Notes: generated by a model not told the origin, from the sequence alone. A DNA stretch of 64,000 nt from Actinostola sp. cb2023 (GCA_033675265.1 JAUJYZ010000504.1:684128-748127), one strand, 5' to 3'; positions 37,287-49,769 are shown, numbered from the stretch's first letter. Made by a program: numbers and translations.

Positions 37287-40192
37287 TCATCCTACGCGTG
37301 CGTCAACAATCCTGGCCTCACTATTCTGGCCCAGTCTCTTGAGGTGTCCGATATGCGCGCCAAGGGCCTGGGTAAAAGTAGGGAGGTAGTTGTATTTGAT
37401 ATTGAACTCTTCGCAGGTCTTGCGCACGATGGGGGTGATCTGGGGATAGTGGTTCTGACAGATTCCTGGGAACAAGTGATGAGTCGTCTGATGGTTGAGA
37501 GCGCCTGGGGACGAATATACAGTACGTTTACGTATTACACCACAGGAAGCCCGTCACATACTTCAACAAACCTGTAAAAGTGTTCCAGAACCAGTTGTCC
37601 GTGCAGTAGTCGAGGGTGGTCAGAATTTGGAGCTCTGCCCTACAAAACAAGACGAGATAAACTAAGGTATAAAGAATGTATTTTTGTTCGGTTTACTTGG
37701 TATGTAAGTCCCTTATTGTGAGATGGGCGCGAGGGCAGAGCTGGTAGCTAGGGGCGGGGAATTCAAGCAGGGACATTATTTTTTTAAGTTGAATTGAGTT
37801 GACCATCTCACCAATCCCGCGGGACGTGATTATCTTCATTTGGTTGTGGCCATTCAACCTGTAAAGAGGCAAGGAAACAAACCCGTTAAGTATCTCAATG
37901 GAGAGCTCTCCCGTCCATCCAATCAACGTTAATTGAACATTGAAAGAAAGGATGTAGATGATACGATGGGAGGAGAAGGAACGGAAACACCGCCATACCT
38001 CGCTGACTACGTGAGAGATCTGGAAGATAAGAGCGAGCCAGTAGCTTGCAGTAGCATCGGCAACAACGTTAATCCATAACTATAACAATGAACGGAAAGA
38101 AAAACAATCGCTTAGAAAATGTAACGGCGAGAGAAGACATTTTAGTAACAGTTGTGCGGAATTATGGCTACGGGAACATCCAAGGAACATCCAAGGAACA
38201 TCCAAGGAACATCCAAGGAACATCCAAGGAACATCCAAGGAACATCCAAGGAACATCCAAGGAACATCCAATTAAGGAACATCCAAGGAACATCCAAGGA
38301 ACATCCATGGAACATCCATGGAACATCCAAGGAACATCCAAGGAACATCCATGGAACATCCAAGGAACATCCAAGGAACATCCAAGGAACATCCAAGGAA
38401 CATCCAAGGAACATCCAAGGAACATCCAAGGAACATCCAAGGAACATCCAAGGAACATCCATGGAACATCCATGGAACATCCAAGGAACGTCCAAGGAAC
38501 GTCCATGGAACATCCAAGGAACATCCAAGGAACATCCAAGGAACATCCAAGGAACATCCAAGGAACATCCATGGAACATCCATGGAACATCCAAGGAACA
38601 TCCATGGAACATCCAAGGAACATCCAAGGAACATCCAAGGAACATCCAAGGAACATCCATGGAACATCCAAGGAACATCCATGGAACATCCAAGGAACAT
38701 CCAATTAAGGAACATCCAATTAAGGAACATCCATGGAACATCCAAGGAACATCCAATTAAGGAACATCCAAGGAACATCCATGGAACATCCAAGGAACAT
38801 CCAATTAAGGAACATCCAAGGAACATCCATGGAACATCCAAGGAACATCCAATTAAGGAACATCCAAGGAACATCCAAGGAACATCCATGGAACATCCAA
38901 GGAACATCCAATTAAGGAACATCCAAGGAACATCCAATTAAGGAACATCCAAGAAACATCCAAGGAACATCCAAGGAACATCCAAGGAACGTCCAAGGAA
39001 CATCCAAGGAACATCCATGGAACATCCAAGGAACATCCAATTAAGGAACATCCAAGGAACATCCAAGGAACATCCAAGGAACATCCAAGGAACATCCAAG
39101 GAACATCCAAGGAACGTCCAAGGAACGTCCAAGCAACATCCAAGGAACGTAAGGAACATCAAAGGAACATCCAAAGAACGCCCAAGGAACATCCAAGGAA
39201 CGCCCAAGGAACATCCAAGGAACGTCCGAGGAACATCCCAAGGAACGTCCAAGGAACGTCCAAGGAACGTCCAAGGAACGTCCAAGGAACATCCAAGGAA
39301 CGCCCAAGGAACATCCAAGGAACGTCCAAGGAACATCCAAGGATCATCCAAGAAACGTCCAAGGAACGTCCAAGGAACATCCAAGGAACATCCAAGCAAC
39401 GTCCAAGCAACGTCCAAGGAACATCCAAGGAACATCCAAGGAACGTCCAAGGAACGTCCAAGGAACGTCCAAGGAACATCCAAGGAACATCCAAGGAACA
39501 TCCAAGGAACGCTCAAGGAACATCCAAGGAACGTCCAAGGAACATCCAAGGAACGTCCAAGGAACGTCCAAGCAACATCCAAGGAACGTCCAAGGAACGT
39601 CCAAGGAACATCTAATGTACTTATGAATGTGTACTTGCGTGACGGTTTTGCCGAACATAAACTTTTCCTTTACAGAGAAGATTTCAGGAAGAAAAACTTA
39701 CCACTCGTGATAACGGCAAAAAGTAGAGAGGAATGACAAATCGTTGGATCAGGAATGCAATTTTCCCAGCCCAAAACAGCACAGAATTAAACATCGATAA
39801 AGAATTCATTGGCATCGTGCCTGCAAGGACAAATTGTAACAATGATGAAATCGAATTAGCAACGACGGTCGAGGAAAGAATAAGCGATTTGTAGATCCAG
39901 GAAATGGCCGTGTGATTTAGTGGAAGGGAGAGGTTCGAGTTTAACAAACTTTTCAAGCAGCTTCTCTTCGGCTGCATACAGCAAATGGAAGCTTGTGAAG
40001 AGGTTCTCAGTGATGGGAATTGAGGGAGAGAGAGAGAGAGAGAGAGAGAGTGAGAGAGTGAGAGAGAGAGAGAAGAGAAAAAGGGAAGGTAAAGGTAATG
40101 GATATCACTTACTGTTGTATCCTTTTAGTACCACAACACAGTCTTGTAGTCGGGTTTTTAGAGAAAGCTATGATAATAATAATAATAAAAAA

Positions 40193-40253
<61 letters not shown>

Positions 40254-41448
40254 GAAAGAAAGCTAGAGATTCAATAACATTGTTTTTTGTTTTTTGGTTT
40301 TTTGGTTTTTGGTTATGAGACGAGGAAGCAAGATTCGTTTCAGCAGATCAGAACGATACCTACCACAGCATAAATAATGGGCGCGTAGATATGTTGTGCA
40401 ACGTAAGGCTGAATCCATGTTTGGGTGTCTTTGATGCGACGAATATCGTGATGCTGCAAATAGACAAACACATCAACTGCTAGGCATGACCTGCAGCTAT
40501 GCTGGTGTAGGTGTGTCCTCCACCCATTCCAGTTGAGGGAGGCTTACTAATGAATGACACCCTAACACCTGGCTGAAAATCCTTCACAACAGAATCATAT
40601 ATAGACGTGTTACCTTTTCAGAAGTCGCGATGTCAGGATCAGCTCTATCGATGTTTGTGTACGGATGATGGCCGAAGGTGTGCTACAAGAAGAAAAAGTT
40701 TGTGAGTGACATTGAAATCCAGGTACAGATACACGGTGGAACATGGTGTGTAATAATGCTGGCAATATGATTGCAGCGTGTGCCCACTCCCGTGCAACTG
40801 TTGTGGCCAAGCTTATTGAAGTGCAATGTCATCATACTTTGCAACATTGCGCGCAACAAGTTGCAGAGGTAAACACATGCTGAAATCGTGCATGTTGACT
40901 GCAATATTGTGCAGTGTTGCACCGAGAAACATTGCACGCAATATTAACAGCAATATGATTACGTGCATGGAATCGTGCATGGCACTGCCCGAGTAAAGGA
41001 ATCCTATATCTACTTCAATATTGCATGCAATAAATGCAATGGCTACTACATACACTGCAATCTTGCAATTGCCAGTAATATTGCATTACAATGTATCTAC
41101 ATGTACATGATGATGATGATGAGATATCTCAATGTGCTAAATACATATATAATATTTTTGTCGGGCCGCTATTAAAGGCGCAATTTGCAGCCACTTGGCT
41201 TACATCCATGAGAGAAGTTACTGTAGTAAATTAGCGTATGTTAGTCATTGGAGCCAGTCAGACGAGGCGCCAGGGTTTGTTATGTCCTAAGTGGTTCGTC
41301 TTTTACGTCCCTCCAGTTCAGGTTAGTGAGTGTAGTGTAGAGAGATGGGGCCCCCATTTTATGTGGTTGTCGTAGCCACATGAAGGTCTAACCATTTGCG
41401 TAACAGTAACGTATTCATTTATCTCAATGCGATAATGTGTTATTAAAC

Positions 41449-41481
<33 letters not shown>

Positions 41482-44400
41482 AGCATTGTACACACTAAGA
41501 AAGGTATTTGGGATCAAATCTTTGCTAGCCTACATTGGTTACCTGGAGTATCCACACGTAGTAAGAACATCCAAGCATAAAGTTATGCGTACTGATACCA
41601 ATCGCCTTCCACACCCATGGTGAGTGAGTAATTGCAAAATGACTAAAATATCAAAGTGTAGCATGCATTCAGTTATTTTAAATCACAATATTGTTGTTGT
41701 TGTTGTCATCATTGTTGCTGTAGTTGTTGTCATCGTCGTTACTGTTATGGTTGTTGTTGTCATCATTGTTGCTGTAGTTGTTGTCATTGTCGTTATTGTT
41801 ATGGTTGTTGTCATCATTGTTGCTGTAGTTGTTGTCATTGTCGTTATTGTTATGGTTGTTGTTGTCATCATTGTTGCTGTAGTTGTTGTCATTGTCGTTA
41901 CTGTTATGGTTGTTGTTGTCATCATTGTTGCTGTAGTTGTTGTCATTGTCGTTACTGTTATGGTTGTTGTTGTCATCATTGCTGCTGTAGTTGTTGTCAT
42001 TGTCGTTATTGTTATGGTTGTTGTTGTCATCATTGTTGCTGTAGTTGTTGTCATTGTCGTTATTGTTATGGTTGTTGTTGTCATCATTGTTGCTGTAGTT
42101 GTTGTCATTGTCGTTACTGTTATGGTTGTTGTTGTCATCATTGTTGCTGTAGTTGTTGTCATTGTCGTTATTGTTATGGTTGTTGTTGTCATCATTGTTG
42201 CTGTAGTTGTTGTCATTGTCGTTACTGTTATGGTTGTTGTTGTCATCATTGTTGCTGTAGTTGTTGTCATTGTCATTACTGTTATGGTTGTTGTTGTCAT
42301 CATTGTTGCTGTAGTTGTTGTCATTGTTGTTACTGTTATGGTTGTTGTTGTCATCATTGTTGCTGTAGTTGTTGTCATTGTCATTACTGTTATGGATGTT
42401 GTTGTCATCATTGTTGCTGTAGTTGTTGTCATTGTCGTTACTGTTATGGTTGTTGTTGTCATCATTGTTGCTGTAGTTGTTGTCATTGTCGTTACTGTTA
42501 TGGTTGTTGTTGTCATCATTGTTGCTGTAGTTGTTGTCATCGTCATTACTGTTATGGTTGTTGTTATCATCATTGTTGCTGTAGTTGTTGTCATCGTCGT
42601 TATTGTTACTGTTATGGTTGTTGTTGTCATCATTGTTGCTGTAGTTGTTGTTGTCATCATCACTGTCATCATGATTGATGGTTAATTATATTGTTCCTGT
42701 TCTTAATGTTGACATCATTCTAGTTGTTGTTATTGTTTTCATTGTCATAGTCGTTCATAATCATTAATGATATGTTGTTGATGTTTACCTCGAGTCATGA
42801 ACATGAGTCATAGCAATGATAGCTCCAATCCATCCTGTCACGAGAGCAGCAACAGTCGACCACAGTAAACTACTGGACAGCCATGATAACTAAAATAAGA
42901 ATAACATATAACTATATTAATACATTAATATAATAATAATAATAATACTACTACTACTACTGCTACTGCTACCGCTACCGCTACCGCTACCGCTACTACT
43001 ACTACTTTATTTCTTCAATAATAAAAAGAGCCTTTCAGAAAATCTCAATGCTCTTTACATAACAATTACATTTTAACGACCATTGGAATAAATGAGTGAT
43101 CATATTTACCTGTGCATAACATAACGTGTAAAAAAGTGAAGGAAATAAAATAAGACGCAGCCACATCCACTCGGGATCCTTGGGATCCTGCAAGGTACAA
43201 AAATGGACAACAATGATGAGTTATTCATTCATTCAGTCAATTGCAATGGCTGACTGACTACAATTATCTTCAGCACAAATACTAGCTGTGCCACTTAATT
43301 TGCCCCAGAGGATGACTTGTGACTAGACAGGGAGGAGTGTAGGAAGGGAGGAGGGGATGAATGAATGAAAGGGAGGAGGGGATGAATGAAGGGAGGAGGG
43401 GATGAATGAATGGAGGAGGGGATGCATGAAGGGAGGAGGGGATGCATGAAGGGAGGAGGGGATGCATGAAGGGAGGAGGGGATGAATGAAATGTAGGAGG
43501 GGGTGAATGAAGGGAGGAGGGGGTGAATGAAGGGAGGAGGGGGTGCATGAAGGGAGGGAGGGTGGGGAGGGATGAATGAAGGGAGGGGGGGAGGGAATGA
43601 ATGAATGGAGGAGGGGGATGAATGAAGGAAGGAGGGGATGAATGAAGGGAGGAGGGGATGAATGAAGGGAGGAGGGGATGAATGAAGGGAGGAGGGGATG
43701 AATGAAGGGAGGAGGGGATAAATGAATGGAGGAGAGGATGCATGAAGGGAGGAGAGGATTAATGAATGGAGGAGCTAGAGGATGCATGAATGGAGGAGAG
43801 GATGCATGAAGGGAGGAGAGGATGCATGAAGGGAGGAGAGGATGAATGAATGGATGGAGGAGAGGATGAATGAATGGAGGAGAGGATGAAGGGAGGAGGA
43901 TGAATGAAGGGAGGAGAGGATGCATGAAGGGAGGAGAGGATGCATGAAGGGAGGAGAGGATGCATGAAGGGAGGAGAGGATGAATGAAGGGAGGAGAGGA
44001 TGCATGAAGGGAGGAGAGGATGCATGAAGGGAGGAGAGGATGCATGAAGGGAGGAGAGGATGAATGAATGGAGGAGAGGATGAAGGGAGGAGGATGAATG
44101 AATGGAGGAGAGGATGCATGAAGGGAGGAGAGGATGCATGAAGGGAGGAGAGGATGCATGAAGGGAGGAGAGGATGCATGAAGGGAGGAGAGGATGCATG
44201 AAGGGAGGAGAGGATGCATGAAGGGAGGAGAGGATGCATGAAGGGAGGAGAGGATGCATGAAGGGAGGAGAGGATGCATGAAGGGAGGAGAGGATGCGTG
44301 AAGGGAGGAGAGGATGCATGAAAGGAGGAGAGGATGAATGAATGGAGAAGAGGATGCATGAAGGGAGGAGGTTTAAAGGTTTAAAGGAGAGGATGAATGA

Positions 44401-45894
44401 ATGGAGGAGAGGATGCATAAATGGAGGAGAGGATGCATGAAGGGAGGAGAGGATGCATGAAGGGAGGAGAGGATGCATGAAGGGAGGAGAGGATAAATGA
44501 AGGGAGGAGAGGATGCGTGAATGGAGGAGAGGATGCATGAAGGGAGGAGAGGATGCATGAAGGGAGGAGAGGATGAATGAAGTGAGGAGAGGTAGAGGAG
44601 AGGATGTATGAAGGGAGGAGAGGATGAATGAAGGGAGCAGGAGATCAAGGAGAGGAGGAAGGGAGGAGAGAAGGAGGTGGGAGCTAGGGAGAGAGCGTCA
44701 ACTTGAAGCGAAGGAAGGAGGGGGTCGAGGAGAAGAGGAGAAAACGAGGGTGGAGGGAGAAAGCATCAACTTAAAGTGCAAACCTTATTGTTGTCCTTGA
44801 AGTACTTTTGAACTCTGTCTCGTACAGTTTTAAAGAAAGGCCTGAAAGAAAACAGATTCATTGTATCCAGTCATGTGGAATACTCTGTGCCAAAAATAGC
44901 ACAAAGATATCATGGATAGTGAAAACTGAAAATGTCAGGTCATACCCAGTTTCAGGATAAGTAGGATATTTGTTTGACACCAATTCTCCAACACAGTACT
45001 TCTCTAAGACTCTGCAAGAACACATTAAAATATAAAAATCAGGTTACAATAATTTATTAATCTTCTGAAAAAATATACAGTAAATTGTGCCACCCGGCCA
45101 TGCAGGACTGAATCTCTCCTCCTTTGACAATGTCGTGCATGTTGTGGTGTATCCAGAACCATGATATATACCAGAACTTTCTGGGGCAAATTAAGTACAC
45201 AGCTGCCATAATGCATGACTGAATGAATGAATGAGTGACTGACTCAGAGTCATGTCAGTCATGTCAGTCAGTCAGTCAGCTGTCTATCAGTCATTCAGTC
45301 AATATACAGTGATTGCTTGGACTTAGTCTAATTCTTGTTGAATACCATCCACAACTGTTGGTTTCGTGATCAAACCAGGAAGTTTCAGTATTCAAATACT
45401 ACAATAATTATTATTGTAAATTTGCATATTTAAAAACCGTTGCTGTTCAAGGTCTACATACTTTGGTGCTTTCTCACTGAAAGCGTGATATGACTCAAAG
45501 ACCATGGTTACATCTCGTCCTGCAGCCATCAACAGTACATCTCTACCACCAGGATGACGATCGATGAACTTTGTCACATCGTAAACCTAACAAAGTATTC
45601 TAACCTCGATTAAAATGCAAAACATATATTATGCAAATTTCCCAGAGAATATCGTCTGGTAGATTTTGACATTCTCATTGATTTCAGAGCGGTTTTATTC
45701 CATGTCCGGTTGCAAAATGTTGTAGTTTTTGCTGTTTGTGGTTAAGGAGGTAGAAAATCTAACGAACGAGTCGTGCAACTGGTATTACAATGTCTAACCA
45801 AGTGTATCCTAACCTTTCCACGAATTGCCACATAAGCTTGCTGTTTGGTGTTCCTTTGACGAAGTTCTTCCCACGTAAAAGTCTTTTTGCTCAT
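37287..45894 (-). CDS. Cytochrome b5-fused front-end fatty acid desaturase (complete, 15 exons)
   Basis: Exons in coding order: 45814-45894, 45462-45586, 44946-45011, 44784-44841, 43110-43187, 42789-42889, 41543-41642, 40614-40682, 40364-40453, 40113-40167, 39702-39820, 37999-38079, 37812-37858, 37572-37639, 37287-37504. All are GT-AG and in phase; 451 residues. An N-terminal cytochrome b5 domain has the heme motif HPGG at 38-41. The three iron-binding histidine boxes are HDSSH (167-171), HTFGHH (204-209) and QTTHH (385-389); Gln opening the third box is diagnostic of front-end desaturases. Hydrophobic segments flank the boxes ([21 protein letters not shown]). Family role: an ER membrane di-iron enzyme that inserts a double bond between an existing one and the carboxyl end of polyunsaturated acyl chains. 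The HHPYTN stretch resembles delta-5 enzymes, but regioselectivity cannot be read from sequence. The ATG at 45894 follows open promoter-like sequence. Confidence 0.95.
38172..39612. repeat. 11-bp minisatellite 'ggaacatccaa', about 130 copies with variant domains
   Basis: The left half mixes ggaacatccaa, ggaacatccat and 13-14 bp ggaacatccaattaa units. From about 39100 rightward, ggaacgtccaa and ggaacgcccaa dominate. Both strands stay open in several frames. Intronic in the desaturase gene (38080-39701), ending about 90 bp from the exon at 39702. Confidence 0.97.
40026..40251. repeat. (GA)n and (TAA)n microsatellites abutting a desaturase exon
   Basis: GA repeats at 40026-40080 and TAA repeats at 40172-40251 bracket the 55-bp exon 40113-40167. 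On the coding strand the TAA run supplies the T-rich tract directly before the acceptor. Confidence 0.9.
40830..41060. mobile_element. Degraded relative of the 'attgcgcgcaa' MITE
   Basis: Shares 'gcaacattgcgcgcaac', 'gttgcagaggtaaacac' and 'gcaatatt' blocks with the element at 6351-6536. Intronic in the desaturase gene. Confidence 0.6.
41690..42660. repeat. 54-bp minisatellite, about 18 copies
   Basis: Unit built of gtt/gtc trinucleotides ('gttgttgttgtcatcattg', 'ttgctgtagttgttgtc'). Its 18-codon period keeps both strands open (Val/Ile-rich or Thr/Met-rich). Intronic between desaturase exons 41543-41642 and 42789-42889; not a gene. Confidence 0.95.
43330..44650. repeat. 20-bp minisatellite 'ggatgcatgaagggaggaga', about 65 copies
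   Basis: A left domain with 'ggaggggatgaatgaaggga' changes near 43740 to 'ggagaggatgcatgaaggga'. Strongly purine-biased. Intronic between desaturase exons 43110-43187 and 44784-44841. Confidence 0.95.
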
Positions 45895-46446
45895 GATTCT
45901 GTATTGTAGTAAGCTTACGACATATATTTATCAGATCGACTTCATGCCGAGCGGTCTACATAACATTGTGTATGATTGCGTTACGCGTGACCCAGATCAC
46001 CCCATATACGTCATTGGTCGTGATTGGTCGGGGTCGGTCGGTTCAGTGGATATCAGATATCTATCTCTTCTTATATTGGCTAAATATACAATTTATTAGC
46101 AAAACTAAGGGATAAAAAGAGACGTTTCGTTGTCAATTTAATAATCGCTAAGTCTTTCTAATAAATGGCTATCCAAAGAAAAAAACATATATTTGTAATA
46201 AATATGTCAGCGGTCACTAAACAATTTTGTATTTTCTCCTGTTAATATTTGTAACTTATTGATACTTTACTGCCTTGAATTTAAGAGAGGACCAATCGTG
46301 CTCTGACTATTTTCTTTCCATTTTACGTATTCCTTTTGTAGAGAGTCCGCAGTCCACGTCCTACCGTCTATTCCTGATTTACATATTTTATCGCACGTGC
46401 ACCCATGATGCTCTGCGGCGGTGCGGCTACACGCGGCAAAATCAAA
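45895..46446. promoter_or_regulatory. Probable divergent promoter region
   Basis: It separates the desaturase start codon (minus strand, 45894) from a candidate plus-strand first exon at 46447. It contains three 'attggtcg'/'gattggtc' CCAAT-complement motifs at about 46013-46032. No TATA box was assigned. The role is inferred from position. Confidence 0.4.
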
Positions 46447-46498
46447 ATGGAGTCTGGTGATGTGGGAAGCAATGCTCGAAATTTCAGCTTTTTGCACG
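46447..46498 (+). CDS. Candidate first coding exon of an unidentified gene
   Basis: AAAATGG start in good context, 17 codons (MESGDVGSNARNFSFLH) plus one base, then donor CACG|GTAAGA. The frame is phase-compatible with the repeated 3' frame in the array at 49770-53573, whose apparent acceptor (gtaacaaag) leaves two bases before its frame, but that pairing is only a possibility. No homology recognised. Confidence 0.35.
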
Positions 46499-47229
46499 GT
46501 AAGAAAGCCTAAAATGGCTTAAAAAGTATTATAAAACCACGTATAAGGGCTTTATAGAACTTTGTATGGATGTATTGTGGATTTTGCTTGTCGAAAACGT
46601 GCATTTTTTTGGCGCTTTTCTTCGACGCTCAGGTTGTCGATTTCACTTTCCATGAGGCTTCACTTCGCCACAAGAAAAACTTGCCGTTCTTTTATCATTT
46701 CTCCAACAAAACTGCATTTATTGCTTTTAATCCTCTTTATACAAATTCAACTAAAAGTAGAGCTGTTATCTAGAAGTATTCGTTGAGTTTTTCGTGGTTT
46801 GTTCACAGAAACTGAATGACGTCACATGGTTGCAACTTCGACCGGAAGTTTGGAAACATTTTTGTGGAGTTTCTTCGGGTTTTGATTGGATTCACAAGCT
46901 TAACACGATCCCAGACAACTGAACAAGAGACTACACAAAGTGGTGAGCTACAGTGTAGGACTCTATGTATATGGAGTGGGTGAGTACATGAAATATTGTT
47001 GTGGCTACTTTTAGTTTACTGTTGCTCTGTTTTTATAACTGTAAAACTATAGAATTAATAGGTTTTTCATGGAAGTTTTACTTTTTGTGCTCACTAAGAA
47101 TCGTTAAACTTTAAATAGGATGAAAGAAAATTCTCCTAAAGCTGACATTTACTATTTAAAATATAGTTGACCTGTCATAGATAAACAACTCTAATGTACA
47201 CACCTCACATACATGTACTATCTACGTGC

Positions 47230-48740
47230 ATAGGTGGCTGGTAAGTTGTTTATAGGCTGCTGATAGGTTGTTTTTAGGCTGCTGATAGGTTTATAGGTTG
47301 CTGGTAGGTTGTTTATAGGCTGCTGATAGGTTGTTTATAGGCTGCTGATAGGTTGTTTATAGGCTGCTGATAGGTTTATAGGTTGCTGGTAGGTTGTTTA
47401 TAGGCTGCTGATAGGTTGTTTATAGGCTGCTGATAGGTTGTTTATAGGCTGCTGCTGCTGATAGGTGATGTTGTTTATAGGCTGCTGATAGGTTGTTTAT
47501 AGGGCTGCTTGTAGGTTGTTTATAGGCTGCTGATATGTTTTTTTATAGGCTGCTGATAGGTTTTTTATAGGCTGCTGATAGGTTGTTTATTGGCTGCTGA
47601 TAGGTTGTTTATAGGCTGCTGATAGGTTGTTTATAGGCTGCTGATAGGTTGTTTATAAGCTGCTGATAGGTTGTGTATTGGCTGCTGATGGGTTGTTTAT
47701 AGGTTGCTGCAGGAGCCCATAAGTAGGAACCTCCATCTGGGATGTATTCGTGAGACGACCTGTGACCGGATCAGGCTATTTTTAGAACACCAATTTTGCC
47801 GCGAAATTTTAACACCAGGGATTTATGATTTCGGCTTTGTTACGGAGTTTCTAGCTTTTGGCTTGGTAGGTTTACTATTTGATGTTTTTTTAGTTCCTTG
47901 AGAAACAGAACACGAACTTGAAGACTCTTGGTCACTTTCCGATGAAGTACTAAACTCTGTAAAAGAGTCACTGTAACTATCACTATCATTTTCGCTCTCT
48001 TCACTTTCAGTTTCTTCAATTTTGCCAATTTCTTCGTCCGCCACTTTGTTCATCACAAATAAACACAAATCATCTACCTCATTGATGCTGATTGGCTCTG
48101 TTTAATTCCCATGGGGGATTTCTATTGATTGATGATTAGTTCGCGGGAAAATGTGTTCTAAAAATAGCCTGATCCGGTCACAGGTCGTCTCACAAACCCA
48201 GTACGGTAGATGGAGGCTCCTACTTATGGGCTCCTGGTTGCTGAAAATAGCACAAAATGGTGGAATTTTCAAATTTCAAAAATTCATATCTTTGGGTTGA
48301 ATAATGATATCTGATATATTATTTCAGCTATATCTCTAATTTTTAGTTTTCTTTCGATTGGAATAATCAAATTAGTGTATTTGTGAATTTCAAAAATTGT
48401 TGGCGTGTTCGTGACATCATTTTCCCACCAAATAGGAAAAAAAAAAAAAAAAAAAAAAGAACAGATTTGTTGTCTTGACATGTACTGTCATGTTGCCAAG
48501 TTTCATATTGATTGGATTAAAACTGTAGAAGTTGTACAAACCCTGGTCTTTTTGGGCTCTTACATGCCCATCGTGTAATAATATAGGCTGCTGATAGGTT
48601 GTTTTTAGGCTGCTGATAGGTTGTGCATAGGTTGCTGGTAGGTTGATTTTAGGCTGCTGATAGGTTGTGCATGCATGTAGGTTGCTTGTAGACTGTTTAT
48701 GAGGCTATTGGTAGGTTGTTTATAGGCTGTTTTTTTTGGG
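47230..48740. repeat. 22-bp minisatellite split by a transposon
   Basis: Unit 'aggctgctgataggttgttt' + 'at', about 22 copies at 47230-47709, resuming in decayed form at 48583-48740. Between lie the transposon at 47710-48236 and about 340 bp of other sequence with a ~22-bp poly(A) at about 48437-48459. Confidence 0.92.
47710..48236. mobile_element. 527-bp DNA transposon with ~85-bp inverted repeats inside the minisatellite
   Basis: Ends CAGGAGCCCATAAGTAGG and its complement; homology continues inward through 'gagacgacctgtgaccgg' and 'atcaggctatttttag'. The 7-bp direct repeat gttgctg flanks it (47703-47709, 48237-48243). The CAG start and 7-8 bp duplication suggest a hAT-like or related element. 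A minus-strand frame (47823-48068) encodes an acidic Ser-rich then Lys-rich 81-residue peptide (EETESEESENDSDS), possibly a leftover transposase N-terminus. Confidence 0.85.
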
Positions 48741-49185
48741 ACATAATTAGGTTGTTGACAGATTGTCAGACTGCTAGAAAACCTCTCAGTGGTATGTAGG
48801 CTGTGGTTACATGTAGATTGTTGGTTAGGCTTTCACATGAAAATTGGAGTAGTTATAGGCAAAGTAAGCATAGTTGTTGGTGGACATCAACCTAAGTTAA
48901 TCATTCTTTAATAATTTTGGTCAGTAATAATAGGCTGCATTTGAATATATAACTAATGACTGATATTGCACCTCATAAACATCAACACACCAACTTAAAC
49001 AACACAACAACTGTAAAATGGAAATTACAAAATATAAACAAATGTACAAATCTAAAATGTTTTTGGTTAAGTGTAAATAAATATGTTATAAATTCTCATA
49101 AGTTTTATTTCATATAATTATTTTAATCAACCCAATAATTATTTTCATAAACTCAAAAATGTTGTTTTGCTAATGCCATTTAATG

Positions 49186-49541
49186 TGGAGTTTGCAGGTC
49201 TTGTGTGACATTTTAAATTTTAATCCAACAAAAACAAAAATATAATATTTGAAAAGAGCACCCAAAGTTAGCAAAAATTGAAATTTTGAAGTAATTTTGA
49301 TGAATAGAGCGAAGGTTATGGGCGACTGAAGTTGGCTTTTTTCTTAAGAAACGTATGGTGCCCACCACCGTACGTTTCTTAAGAAAAAAGCCAACTTCAG
49401 TCGACCATAACTTTCGCTCTATTCATCGAAATTACTTCAAAAATTCAAATTTTGCTAACTTTGGTGTGCTCTTTTCAAATATTATATTTTTGCTTTTGTT
49501 GGATTAAAATTTAAAATGTCACTCAAGACCTGCAACCTCCC
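49186..49541. mobile_element. Near-perfect 356-bp palindrome
   Basis: Arms of about 170 bp (left 'gtttgcaggtcttgtgtg', right complement at 49517-49541) with few mismatches, meeting at 'ggtgcccaccacc' near 49363. The transcript would fold into one long hairpin. It looks like a large foldback element; no target duplication was assigned. Confidence 0.88.
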
Positions 49542-49769
49542 CATTAATAGTTTGTAAATGTTTAATATAATGTTGCAAAAAATATGATGTATGAATGATG
49601 AATTGTACAAATGAAAATTGCATGTAAAAAAAATATTAATGTTGCAAAAAAAATGTCTCAAAGTTCCAAATGTGAACAAACTTTCCTCAATGCCAATGGG
49701 TTCTCAAACTTGAAAAGGAAGGAGGCATTTTTGATAAAAGATGAAAACACGTTTTAACAACGAATGCTG

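Noticed and set aside
38080..39736. Frames of about 100-240 residues on both strands
   Set aside because: 11-bp minisatellite read-through; lies between two well-supported desaturase exons.
41624..42685. 353-residue Val/Ile frame (+) and 329-residue Thr/Met frame (-)
   Set aside because: Product of the 54-bp repeat inside a desaturase intron; the period divisible by three keeps frames open.
43282..44648. Several minus-strand Pro/Ser/His/Leu frames up to 318 residues
   Set aside because: 20-bp minisatellite read-through in a desaturase intron.
46562..46786. Overlapping plus-strand frames of 67-74 residues after the candidate first exon
   Set aside because: They lie after a good splice donor and show no domain; likely intronic.
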